The notes beneath the pieces were generated by a model, which saw only the letters and a list, made by a program, of their open reading frames with translations, was not told the DNA's origin and made no database searches. DNA of 64,000 nt from Microbacterium sp. STN6 (GTDB taxonomy: Bacteria > Actinomycetota > Actinomycetes > Actinomycetales > Microbacteriaceae), in NCBI RefSeq assembly GCF_026410545.1, contig NZ_JAPMIT010000001.1:806001-870000 (forward strand), given 5' to 3'. The position numbers and the translations under genes were made by a program. Shown here in pieces: positions 51,614-59,751 of the stretch. Numbering within the stretch: the stretch's first letter is position 1; each line of letters opens with the position of its first letter.

Positions 51614-53431
51614 ATGGCCGAGACCCGAGAAGCGTCACGACCCGCCGGCGACAACCAGCCCGGCGGCAACCAACCCGCCGCCAACCCGCGCGCCGACCGC
51701 CGGCGCGAGCGCGCTGCCCGCGACACCGCGAGCCCGCACTACAAGTGGATCGTGCTCTCGAACACCACCCTCGGTGTGCTGATGGCGACGATCAACATGT
51801 CGATCCTGCTGATCGCGCTGCCCGACATCTTCCGCGGCATCGGCGTGAACGCCCTCGACCCGGGCAACACGAGCCTGCTGCTCTGGCTCATCATGGGCTA
51901 CATGGTTGTCACGGCCGTGCTCGTCGTGAGCTTCGGCCGCCTCGGCGACATGTTCGGCAGGGTGCGCATGTACAACGCGGGCTTTGCGGTCTTCACGATC
52001 TTCTCGATCCTGCTCTCGGTCACGTGGATGGACGGCACGGACGGAGCCCTCTGGCTCGTCATCATGCGCATCCTTCAGGGCGTGGGCGGCGCCATGCTCA
52101 TGGCCAATTCGAACGCCATCATCACGGATGCCTTCCCCGTCAACCAGCGCGGGCTCGGCCTGGGTCTCAACCAGGTCGCGGGCATCGCGGGCTCGTTCAT
52201 CGGCCTCATCATCGGTGGTCTCCTCGGGCCCGTGGACTGGCGCATGGTGTTCCTCGTCTCGGTTCCGGTCGGCGTGTTCGGCACCGTCTGGGCCTACATG
52301 AAGCTGCACGACACCGGTGTTCGCCGCCACGCACGCATGGACTGGTGGGGTAATGTCACGTTCGCCGTCGGGCTCATCGCCGTACTCGTCGGCATCACAT
52401 ATGGCATTCAGCCGTACGGCGGCCACACGATGGGCTGGACCAATCCCTGGGTGCTCTCAACGCTCATCGGTGGAAGCATCGTGCTCGTCGCCTTCTGCAT
52501 CGTCGAGACGCGCGTGGCGGAGCCCATGTTCCGCATCGACCTCTTCAAGATCCGAGCCTTCACCGCGGGCAACCTCGCGTCGCTGCTGAGCGCGCTCGGC
52601 CGCGGCGGCCTCATGTTCATCCTCATCATCTGGCTGCAGGGCATCTGGCTGCCCCGGCACGGCTACAGCTTTGAGTCGACGCCGCTCTGGGCCGGCATCT
52701 ACATGTTGCCGCTGACCATCGGATTCCTCGTGGCCGGGCCCGTCTCCGGCTGGCTCTCTGACCGATTCGGGGCTCGCTCGTTCGCCACCGGCGGCATGCT
52801 CGTGGCCGCCGCCAGCTTCGTGTGGCTGCTCCTGCTGCCCGTGGACTTCAACTACTGGTCATTCGCCGCGGCCCTCCTCATCAACGGCCTCGGCATGGGG
52901 CTCTTCGCCTCGCCCAACCGCGCTGGCATCATGAACAGCCTTCCCGCCCACCAGCGCGGCGTGGGTGCGGGCATGAGCACGACATTCCAGAACTCCGCCA
53001 TGGTGCTCTCGATCGGCATCTTCTTCTCGCTCATGATCGCCGGCCTCGCGCACTCCCTGCCGCACGCGCTGCAGACGGGCCTCGTCGCACAGGGCGTTCC
53101 CGCGGATGCCGCCGCGAAAGTCGCGGCTCTGCCACCCGTGAGTGTGCTGTTCGCGTCGCTTCTCGGCTACAACCCGGTTCAGACTCTGCTCGGCGCCCAC
53201 GTTCTCGCCCAGCTGCCGGCGGCCAACGCGCACTACCTCACGGGGCGCGCGTTCTTCCCGTCGCTCATCTCGGGGCCCTTCGCCGACGGCCTCGGCGTGG
53301 CGTTCGGCTTCGCCATCGCCGCGTGCCTGATCGCCGCCATCGCGTCGGCCCTGCGCGGGGGCAAGTACGTGCACACCGAGACGGATGCCGCATCCGCTCC
53401 CGACCGGCAGAAGGAACCCGCGCGCCGCTGA
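51614..53431 (+). CDS. MFS exporter, DHA2 family (EmrB/QacA type), 14 TMS
   Basis: 605 residues from ATG 51614, with GAGGAG upstream. A hydrophilic N-terminus of about 45 residues precedes TM1. DHA2 blocks: VLSNTTLGVLMATINMSILLIALPDIFRGIG, WLIMGYMVVTAVLVVSFGRLGDMFGRVRMYNAGF (motif A) and RILQGVGGAMLMANSNAIITDAFPVNQRGLGLGLNQVAGIAGSFIGLIIGG (motif C). 14 segments are predicted. Proton-driven efflux of drugs or toxic metabolites from the cytosol. A three-copy minisatellite sits in its 5' leader and no adjacent regulator is seen. Confidence 0.92.
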   Translation: MAETREASRPAGDNQPGGNQPAANPRADRRRERAARDTASPHYKWIVLSNTTLGVLMATINMSILLIALPDIFRGIGVNALDPGNTSLLLWLIMGYMVVTAVLVVSFGRLGDMFGRVRMYNAGFAVFTIFSILLSVTWMDGTDGALWLVIMRILQGVGGAMLMANSNAIITDAFPVNQRGLGLGLNQVAGIAGSFIGLIIGGLLGPVDWRMVFLVSVPVGVFGTVWAYMKLHDTGVRRHARMDWWGNVTFAVGLIAVLVGITYGIQPYGGHTMGWTNPWVLSTLIGGSIVLVAFCIVETRVAEPMFRIDLFKIRAFTAGNLASLLSALGRGGLMFILIIWLQGIWLPRHGYSFESTPLWAGIYMLPLTIGFLVAGPVSGWLSDRFGARSFATGGMLVAAASFVWLLLLPVDFNYWSFAAALLINGLGMGLFASPNRAGIMNSLPAHQRGVGAGMSTTFQNSAMVLSIGIFFSLMIAGLAHSLPHALQTGLVAQGVPADAAAKVAALPPVSVLFASLLGYNPVQTLLGAHVLAQLPAANAHYLTGRAFFPSLISGPFADGLGVAFGFAIAACLIAAIASALRGGKYVHTETDAASAPDRQKEPARR

Positions 53432-53441
53432 CCGCGCCCGC

Positions 53442-53747
53442 TCACTCCGCCCGAAGCTCTGCCGACGGCCTCGCGAACGTCACCTCGATCGAGCCTTCCA
53501 CGCTGCCGGAGGCGATGAAGGCGATCTTGCCCTCGGCGGTAAGCGTGAGCTTCACCACGATGGACTCGAGCCGCATCGCGTCGGAGGTCTGGCCGGCGAA
53601 TGCGGTGCCGAGGTCGCCGCTCAGCTCGGCCAGCTGCGCGGCGACGGATGCGGCATCCAGATGCGCGATCGACAGTGCACCGTGCGCCGTGACCGCTCGT
53701 GCTTCGGCGCCCGGATCCCGCGGAACCACTAGGGGAAACTCAGCCAT
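53442..53747 (-). CDS. Trypco1 (CU044_2847) family small protein
   Basis: 101 residues from ATG 53747, with AAGGAG upstream. Beta-rich ending IVVKLTLTAEGKIAFIASGSVEGSIEVTFARP, preceded by a helical stretch (AASVAAQLAELSGDLGTAF). This matches, from memory, trypsin-co-occurring domain 1, found beside trypsin-like effectors in predicted bacterial conflict systems. No trypsin-like gene is adjacent here. The following co-directional gene encodes a coiled-coil lipoprotein 26 nt upstream. Function unknown. Confidence 0.6.
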   Translation of the reverse strand: MAEFPLVVPRDPGAEARAVTAHGALSIAHLDAASVAAQLAELSGDLGTAFAGQTSDAMRLESIVVKLTLTAEGKIAFIASGSVEGSIEVTFARPSAELRAE

Positions 53748-53773
53748 ACTCGCACTCCTTCGTCGTCGGGAAA

Positions 53774-54286
53774 CTAGTGGTCTCCGGGCTTGCCCTTGCC
53801 ATGTCCCGAATTCTGGCCGGGCGGGGTTCCGTTGTTGCCGCCGGGCTTGCCCGGCGCATCCGCCTTCGTATCGTCGTGCGTGTCGTTCGCGGCATTCTTC
53901 TCGCGCTGAAGCTGCTGGGCGAGCTGCTGCTGGGCCTCGGTGAGCTGCTGTTGCTGCTGGTTCAATGCGGTGAGCTTCTCGTCGAGAGTGGTCTGGCGAG
54001 CGGCCGCGATCGCGGAGTTGAGGTCGCCGCGCACGCGCTCGATCGAGGCGCTGATGCGCGCGCTCCGCTCGCTGGGGATGCGCCCGGACGCCTGCTCGCT
54101 CGCGAGCCGACCCTGCAGATCGTCGAGGGCGGCGAGCGCCTTCGAGAAGTCGCCAGCGGCGGCATCCGTGGTCACGACAAGCACGCCGTGCTCGAGAGAC
54201 GCGGCGAGGGAGGACTCGTACGACGGGGTCGCCGCGCAGCCGGTGAGTCCGGCCGCCAGCAGCATCGGGAGAAGCGTGATTTTCAT
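53774..54286 (-). CDS. Coiled-coil lipoprotein
   Basis: 170 residues from ATG 54286. Signal peptide with lipobox LTGC, Cys17 acylated. Residues about 35-125 form a Gln- and Ala-rich coiled coil (LDEKLTALNQQQQQLTEAQQQLAQQLQ). The tail is low complexity, Gly/Asn/Pro/Lys (GKPGGNNGTPPGQNSGHGKGKPG). Probably displayed outside the membrane and bridging to cell wall. No enzymatic motif. It precedes the Trypco1-like gene in the same direction and is divergent from the next oxidoreductase. Confidence 0.75.
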   Translation of the reverse strand: MKITLLPMLLAAGLTGCAATPSYESSLAASLEHGVLVVTTDAAAGDFSKALAALDDLQGRLASEQASGRIPSERSARISASIERVRGDLNSAIAAARQTTLDEKLTALNQQQQQLTEAQQQLAQQLQREKNAANDTHDDTKADAPGKPGGNNGTPPGQNSGHGKGKPGDH

Positions 54287-54368
54287 GTCTCTTGTGAGTG
54301 TCATCGCTTCCGGGAGAATTGCAATGGTGCCCCCGAGTGCGGCCTCGAACCATCGGGCAGTGGGGCGA

Positions 54369-54374
54369 TAGCGT
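54369..54374 (+). promoter_or_regulatory. -10-like box TAGCGT for leaderless oxidoreductase gene
   Basis: TAGCGT ends 6 nt before ATG 54381. Confidence 0.4.
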
Positions 54375-54380
54375 GGGGGC

Positions 54381-55328
54381 ATGGCAAAAAGATGGGTAGC
54401 CGCGGATGTCGGCGGGCTGGATCGGTTGCGCATGATCGACGCCGAGGTGCCGCCGCCGGCCACCGGCAAGGTCACCATCGACGTTCGTGCGGTGGGCATG
54501 AACCCGGCCGATTTCAAGCACATCTCGGCCGCCCGCAACCCCATAGGCGCGAGCGCGACACCGCTTCCCATCGGCTATGAGGTCGCGGGCGTCGTCGCGG
54601 CACTCGGAGACGACACCGAGATTGCGTCAGGTGGTGGGGCCGTGGGGGATGAGGTGCTCGCCTTCCGCGTGACCGGCGGATACGCCACTCGGCTGAATGT
54701 TCCCGCTCGTGACGTGTTCGCCAAGCCCGCCTCGCTCGATTTCCCGCAGGCGGCGAACCTTCTGCTGGCGGGGGCGACTGCCGCCGACATGCTGCACACG
54801 GCCGAGGTGACGGCGGGGGAGACCATCGTTGTGCACGGGGCTTCCGGGGCGGTGGGGGTCAGCATCCTGCAGCAGGCTCACGAGATCGGGGCGCGTGTCG
54901 TCGGCACCGCCGGGCGAGGGAGCTTCGACGTCGTGCGGCGCTACGGTGGCGAGCCGGTTGAATACGGTGATGGCCTGCTCGATCGGCTGCGCGCCGCGCT
55001 GCCAGGCGGCACGGCCGCGGCCGCGCTCGACTGCGTCGGCACCGACGAGGCCGTCGACGCCTCGCTCGCGCTGGTAGGTGACCGGCGGCGCGTGATCACG
55101 ATCGTCGCCTCGGGTCGAGCAGCCGACGAGGGGTTCGTCGCGCTGGGTGGCCGCGCACCCGATAGTGCCGCCTATCGCGATCGGGTTAGGCCGCAGCTCA
55201 TTCGGCTGGCCGCGGAGGGCAGGCTCGAGGTGCCGATCGCCAGGACCTTCGGGTTCGACGAGGCGGTCGCCGCGCTTCAGCTGCTGTCGACCGGGCACCC
55301 CGGCGGAAAGCTTGCGCTGATCCCGTAG
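54381..55328 (+). CDS. Medium-chain NADP-dependent oxidoreductase (quinone oxidoreductase family)
   Basis: 315 residues. GroES-like N-terminus PATGKVTIDVRAVGMNPADFKHIS, YEVAGVVAALGDD and VGDEVLAF. Nucleotide site GETIVVHGASGAVGVSILQQAHEIGARVVGTAGRG. No zinc cluster, so zeta-crystallin/QOR type. C-terminus ends GHPGGKLALIP, as in this branch. Probable NADPH-dependent reduction of quinones or enones. Monocistronic and probably leaderless. Confidence 0.88.
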   Translation: MAKRWVAADVGGLDRLRMIDAEVPPPATGKVTIDVRAVGMNPADFKHISAARNPIGASATPLPIGYEVAGVVAALGDDTEIASGGGAVGDEVLAFRVTGGYATRLNVPARDVFAKPASLDFPQAANLLLAGATAADMLHTAEVTAGETIVVHGASGAVGVSILQQAHEIGARVVGTAGRGSFDVVRRYGGEPVEYGDGLLDRLRAALPGGTAAAALDCVGTDEAVDASLALVGDRRRVITIVASGRAADEGFVALGGRAPDSAAYRDRVRPQLIRLAAEGRLEVPIARTFGFDEAVAALQLLSTGHPGGKLALIP

Positions 55329-55464
55329 CCCATGGTCCCGTAGCCGAGGTCGGCGCCGGCTCAGCCGTGAGGTCAGGCGCCGCGCGACGTCGCCCACAGG
55401 TCGATGCCGAAGCTGTGCCGCAGACCGAGGGAGAGGAGTCTCGTCTCCACCCGGCCTCCCACGT

Positions 55465-56481
55465 TCACGGTTTCGTGATGAAGCCCTGCTTGACCATCCA
55501 GTCGAAGGCGACATCGGCCGGCTCCTCGCCGCCCACGTCGACGCGCAGATTCAGCGCGCGCAGCTGCGTGTCGGTGAGCTTCGGCGAGATCTGGTCGTAG
55601 ACCGCCTTCAGGTGTGGGTACTCCTTCAGCGTCGCGGTCGAGAGCACGGGCGCCACGTTGTACGCGGGGAAGAACCCCTTGTCGTCCTTCAGTACCGTCA
55701 GGTCGAGCGAATTGATGCGCCCGTCTGTGGTGAACACCTCACCGAAGTTGCATTTGCCCCGATCGGTGGCCGTGTAGACCGTGCCCGTGTCGAGGATCTT
55801 CACATTGCTCGTGGGCACGCCATCCGCCGCCCCGAGAGTGAGTCCGTAGTGCTTCAGCATGGGCTTGAAGCCGTCGGCCCGCGAGTTGAACTCTGCTTCG
55901 ACGCAGAAGGTGCGATCCTTCACCGGCAGGTCCTTCAGCTGAGAGAGGGACGTGATGCCGCCGAGCTTCGACACGGCCTCACTGCGCACCGCCATCGCGT
56001 ACGTGTTGTTGAGCGGTGCCGGGTGCAGCCAGGTGAGCCCGTTCTTCGCGTCGGCGTCGCGCACCGCCTCGTACTGCTTCTCCTGATCGGGGATCCCCTG
56101 CTTGCGCCCGAGATAGGTCAGCCACGCCGTGCCCGTGTACTCGTACGTCATGTCGGCGCCGCCGTCGAGCATGAGACGGCGCACCGCCACGCTGCCGGGC
56201 ACGTTCGTCATGTCGGTCACCTGGAACCCGGCGGCCTTCGCCGCGAGCACCGCGATCTTGCCGAGGATCAGCTGCTCGGTGAAGTTCTTTCCCGTCACGG
56301 TGATCGACGCGCCATCCGGCAGGTCGGCGCTGGGCTTGATCGTGCCGGGCTGGGCGGCGGGCACGAACGCCGTCGCCGGCTCAAGCCCGCAGCCCGCGAG
56401 CGGCAGCACACACACGAGCGCGGCACCGATCAGGGCGGCGCGGCGGGCGCCACGGCGACGGATGCGCGCATTCTTCAACAT
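55465..56481 (-). CDS. Compatible-solute ABC transporter substrate-binding lipoprotein (OpuC/ProX type)
   Basis: 338 residues. Signal peptide with lipobox LAGC, Cys31 acylated. Binding domain: GASITVTGKNFTEQLILGKIAVLAAKAAGFQVTDM, GGADMTYEYTGTAWLTYLG, TWLHPAPLNNTYAMAVR and FPAYNVAPVLSTATLKEYP. This is the OpuAC/OpuCC betaine- or choline-binding family. It begins 1 nt after the permease stop. It delivers glycine betaine, choline or carnitine to the two permeases. Last gene of the operon. Confidence 0.9.
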   Translation of the reverse strand: MLKNARIRRRGARRAALIGAALVCVLPLAGCGLEPATAFVPAAQPGTIKPSADLPDGASITVTGKNFTEQLILGKIAVLAAKAAGFQVTDMTNVPGSVAVRRLMLDGGADMTYEYTGTAWLTYLGRKQGIPDQEKQYEAVRDADAKNGLTWLHPAPLNNTYAMAVRSEAVSKLGGITSLSQLKDLPVKDRTFCVEAEFNSRADGFKPMLKHYGLTLGAADGVPTSNVKILDTGTVYTATDRGKCNFGEVFTTDGRINSLDLTVLKDDKGFFPAYNVAPVLSTATLKEYPHLKAVYDQISPKLTDTQLRALNLRVDVGGEEPADVAFDWMVKQGFITKP

Positions 56482-57294
56482 CTACAGTCCCTTCGGGCGG
56501 GCGAAGTGCTCGACGACGCGGCCGACCCAGTCGATGAGTAGCGCGAGCAGGGCGATGAGCAGGGCTCCCGTCACCAGCACGCGCGGCAGAAACAGGTTGA
56601 CGCCGGTCGTGATCAGCAGCCCGAGACCGCCTGCCCCGATGAAGGTGGCGAGTGCGGCCGAGCCGACCAGGAGCACCAGGGCAGTACGGATGCCGGCGAG
56701 CATCACGGGCACGGCAAGGGGCAACTCGACCTTCATCAGCACCGAGAAGGCGCTCATGCCCATGCCTCTGCCCGATTCGACGAGCCGGGAGTCGACGCTC
56801 TGAATGCCGATCATCGTATTGCGCAGCACCGGCAGCGCGGCGTAGGCGACGAGCGCGACGACCGCGGCCCAGAATGAGAAGCCCAGCCAGAAAGCGAGCA
56901 GCACGACGAGGCCGATGGCCGGGGCGGCCTGGCCGAAGTTGGCGAGCGCGAGCACGACCCCACTGATGCGGTTGAACGGCCGGCGAGTCAGCAGCACGCC
57001 GAGGGGAATCGCGATCACCAGCACGATCGCGGCCGACACGAAGGTGAGCGCCAGGTGCTGGCCCGTGTATGCGAGAAGATCGGGCGGGTTCAGCGTCGAG
57101 CGCTCGGTGGGCGACAGGTCGGCCAGCATGAGCCACGCGACGAAGGCGGCGAGCACAACGAGCACGGCGATGGGCTGAACGAGCAGGCCCTTCCACGTGG
57201 TCGCTGCGCCGGCATCCTCGGTTCTCAGAATGTCCTGCTCTTCGTGCTCGGCGTCGCGCTCGGCGTGCTGCTCGGAGGCGGTTGCGGTGCTCAC
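56482..57294 (-). CDS. Compatible-solute ABC permease (OpuCD/ProW type)
   Basis: 270 residues. A polar N-terminus of about 35 residues (AERDAEHEEQD) precedes six membrane segments. Permease core: YTGQHLALTFVSAAIVLVIAIPLGVLLTRRPFNRIS, LRNTMIGIQSVDSRLVESGRGMGMSAFSVLMKVELPLAVPVMLAGIRTALV (EAA loop). It overlaps the ATPase stop by 4 nt. Pairs with the permease at 58510-59160 to form the channel. Confidence 0.9.
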   Translation of the reverse strand: MSTATASEQHAERDAEHEEQDILRTEDAGAATTWKGLLVQPIAVLVVLAAFVAWLMLADLSPTERSTLNPPDLLAYTGQHLALTFVSAAIVLVIAIPLGVLLTRRPFNRISGVVLALANFGQAAPAIGLVVLLAFWLGFSFWAAVVALVAYAALPVLRNTMIGIQSVDSRLVESGRGMGMSAFSVLMKVELPLAVPVMLAGIRTALVLLVGSAALATFIGAGGLGLLITTGVNLFLPRVLVTGALLIALLALLIDWVGRVVEHFARPKGL

Positions 57295-58523
57295 TGCGTG
57301 CCGCCCTGGACCGTCTCGATGACGCCCGTGTTCGTGCCAACGGGCGTGTACTCGGCCTCCTCGGCGGCGGCCGCGCGGGAATGTGTGATCGCGTCCATGA
57401 CGACCTCGACGGTGATCACGCCGAGGAACGCGTCGCGGCGCCCGGTGACCAGGGCCGCGCCGGCACTGGAGACGAGCATGGTGTCGAGCGCGTCGTTGAG
57501 GGTGGCGCCGCGGCCGACGACCGGCAGGTTGGGGTCGACGGTCGCGGGGATTGACTCCATGCGTGAGAGCTGGCGGCGAGACGGCCAGCCGATGGGTCGG
57601 TTGCGTTCGTCGACGATGACGGCGTGACCGTCTCCGGCGGCCTTCACGCGGTCGAGCACGGCAGAGGCGCTCTCGCCCGGCACGGAGGTGACGGCAGGGG
57701 CCAGGTCGACGTCGTTCACCCGGTTCAGGGTGAGCTGTTTGAGCCCGGCGCCGGAGCCGATGAAGTTCTCGACGAACTCGTTGGCGGGCTCTGCCAGGAT
57801 GCGCTCGGGTGTGTCGTACTGCACGATGTGCGCACCCTCGGAGAAGATGACGATCCAGTCGCCCAGCTTCACGGCCTCGTCGAAGTCGTGCGTGACGATG
57901 ACGATGGTCTTCTGCAGCTCATCGTGGATCTTGATGAGCTCGTCCTGAAGGCGCTGGCGCGTGATGGGGTCGACGGCGCCGAACGGCTCGTCCATGAGAA
58001 GCACGGGCGGGTCGGCGGCGAGCGCGCGGGCGACGCCGACCCGCTGCTGCTGCCCGCCGGAGAGCTCCTTGGGGTAGCGGTCGCGGTACGTGTCGGGGTC
58101 GAGGGAGACGAGCTCGAGCAGTTCGTCGACGCGGGCGCTGATCTTCTCCTTCGACCAGCCCAGCATTTTTGGAACGATCGCGATGTTGGCTGCGACGGTC
58201 ATGTGCGGAAAGAGGCCGCCCGCCTGGATGACGTAGCCGATGCGGCGGCGCAGCTCGTCTCCGTCGATCGAGGTGACGTCGTCGTCGCCGAGCACGATGC
58301 GACCCTCGCTTGGCTCGATCAGTCGGTTGATCATCTTGAGGGTGGTCGTCTTGCCGCAGCCGGAGGGGCCGACGAGCATGACGATCTTGCCCGCCGGGAT
58401 CTCGAGTGTGATGCCGTCGACCGCGGGTTCGGCCTGGCCTGGGTAGCGCTTCGTGACCTGGTCGAGCAGGATGCTGCGGCCCGACTGCTCGGTGGCGATG
58501 GGGGTGGAGTTAGTTGCTGACAC
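57291..58523 (-). CDS. Compatible-solute ABC ATPase with tandem CBS domains (OpuCA/ProV type)
   Basis: 410 residues. Walker A VGPSGCGKTTTLKMINRL, signature LSGGQQQRVGVARALA, Walker B VLLMDEPFGAVDPITR and switch His in VTHDFDEAVKLGD. Residues about 275-390 hold two CBS motifs (GHAVIVDERNRPIGWPSRRQL, AALVTGRRDAFLGVITVEVVMDA), which sense ionic strength or c-di-AMP in relatives. It overlaps the upstream permease by 14 nt and the downstream one by 4 nt, so all four genes are tightly coupled. Powers osmoprotectant import. Confidence 0.93.
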   Translation of the reverse strand: MSATNSTPIATEQSGRSILLDQVTKRYPGQAEPAVDGITLEIPAGKIVMLVGPSGCGKTTTLKMINRLIEPSEGRIVLGDDDVTSIDGDELRRRIGYVIQAGGLFPHMTVAANIAIVPKMLGWSKEKISARVDELLELVSLDPDTYRDRYPKELSGGQQQRVGVARALAADPPVLLMDEPFGAVDPITRQRLQDELIKIHDELQKTIVIVTHDFDEAVKLGDWIVIFSEGAHIVQYDTPERILAEPANEFVENFIGSGAGLKQLTLNRVNDVDLAPAVTSVPGESASAVLDRVKAAGDGHAVIVDERNRPIGWPSRRQLSRMESIPATVDPNLPVVGRGATLNDALDTMLVSSAGAALVTGRRDAFLGVITVEVVMDAITHSRAAAAEEAEYTPVGTNTGVIETVQGGTQ

Positions 58524-59160
58524 GGATACCTCGCGAGATAGTCAGGCGGCCGAGGCCGACAAGGAGCAGATCGAGAATGAAGGCGAGAATGATCACGCCG
58601 ATGACGCCGACGGCGACGGAAGCGAGCGAGTTGGCCCCGCCCAGGCGGGAGAGTCCCGAGAAGATGAAGCCGCCGAGCCCCGGGCCGAGGCCGTACGCGG
58701 TGACGGCCGCGACTCCCATCACCATCTGTGCCGAGATGCGCACGCCCGTGAGGATGATGGGCCACGCGAGCGGCAGCTCGATGGTGAGGAACGTGCGGGT
58801 GCGGCTCATGCCGATTCCGCGTGCCGACTCGACGACCGAACTGCTGACCTCGTTCAGGCCGACGACCGCGTTGCGCAGAATCGGCAGCACCGCGAAGAAC
58901 GTGACGACCACGACCGAGGGCGCGACGCCGAACCCCATGGGGGCGATCAGCAGGCCGATCAGTGCGAATGACGGGATCGTGAGCCCGACGGCAGAGACGC
59001 CGTTCGCCACCGAACTGAGCCTCGGGCTCCGGTAGACGATGAAGGCGATCACGAGCGAGATGGCGATGGCCAGAATCAGGCACTGCACCACCAGCGAGAA
59101 GTGTTGCCAGGAGGCGAACCAGATCTGATCCCACCGGTCACGCAGGAAGCTCCACAGCAT
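58510..59160 (-). CDS. Compatible-solute ABC permease (OpuCB type)
   Basis: 216 residues, first gene of the leftward operon. Six segments, with the EAA loop LRNAVVGLNEVSSSVVESARGIGMSRTRTFLTIELPLAWPIILTGVRISAQMV. Short N-terminus and no other domain. Paired with the downstream OpuCD-type permease, the same split-permease order as Bacillus opuC. Confidence 0.9.
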   Translation of the reverse strand: MLWSFLRDRWDQIWFASWQHFSLVVQCLILAIAISLVIAFIVYRSPRLSSVANGVSAVGLTIPSFALIGLLIAPMGFGVAPSVVVVTFFAVLPILRNAVVGLNEVSSSVVESARGIGMSRTRTFLTIELPLAWPIILTGVRISAQMVMGVAAVTAYGLGPGLGGFIFSGLSRLGGANSLASVAVGVIGVIILAFILDLLLVGLGRLTISRGIRVSN

Positions 59161-59309
59161 CGACTCTCCTCATCGTCACGTCATTCACATCGGTTTCTTG
59201 GCACATCGCACTCGTCGACCCACGAAAGGTAAACGGCACCTACCCTAACGAGGTGTGCGGGCCGGTCGCACCCTCGGGTGGGCGGATGCGCGCATCCATG
59301 CATATGAAT

Positions 59310-59384
59310 CGTTATCAAACAGCGAGCGGTGAAAAAGCCGGTCAGAAGACATAAGTAGGTGGCCTGTGGAAAGTTTTGATAACG
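59310..59384. promoter_or_regulatory. Widely spaced inverted repeat in the OpuC/symporter divergent region
   Basis: cgttatcaaac at 59310-59320 and gttttgataacg at 59373-59384 are reverse complements apart from one inserted base, separated by about 52 bp. The divergent interval 59161-59430 also holds AT-rich sequence unusual for the window. Possible paired control sites joined by a loop. Confidence 0.45.
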
Positions 59385-59430
59385 ATCTGGCGGCAGGGGA
59401 GTAATCTCACCCTCCGGAGAGGAATCGTCA

Positions 59431-59751
59431 ATGTCGACACCTGCAAACCCTGCCCCGGCGGCCGACGCCAGGCCCACCAGAGGTCCGGCTCGCCCGGCGC
59501 CGTACGTGATCAGCGCGATCCTCATTCTGATCGCGATCGCCCTGCCCCTGATCCCGCCCATTTACGCGCGCGCCGAGCCTGCGCTGTTCGGCATCCCGTT
59601 CTTCTACTGGTACCAGATGCTCTGGGTGCTCATCGACGCTGGCTTGCTGTGGATCTGCTACGCGCTCATGACGCGTGAGGACCGACGGCGTCGCGAGGTG
59701 GTGCGCAGGGCAGCGGATGCGCCTGCCACGGGTGCGGAGGGGCAGCGATGA
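59431..59751 (+). CDS. DUF3311 small membrane protein, symporter partner
   Basis: 106 residues, GAGAGGAA upstream of ATG. Two membrane segments (PYVISAILILIAIALPLIPPIYA and FYWYQMLWVLIDAGLLWICYALM), with the family motif FGIPFFYWYQMLWV. DUF3311 genes commonly precede sodium:solute symporters, and its stop overlaps the next start by 4 nt. Probably a small subunit or assembly factor of the symporter. Confidence 0.87.
   Translation: MSTPANPAPAADARPTRGPARPAPYVISAILILIAIALPLIPPIYARAEPALFGIPFFYWYQMLWVLIDAGLLWICYALMTREDRRRREVVRRAADAPATGAEGQR

Noticed and set aside
57624-58520. 298-codon plus-strand frame opposite the OpuCA ATPase
   Set aside because: The minus strand carries intact Walker A, signature and Walker B motifs. 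The plus-strand product has none.
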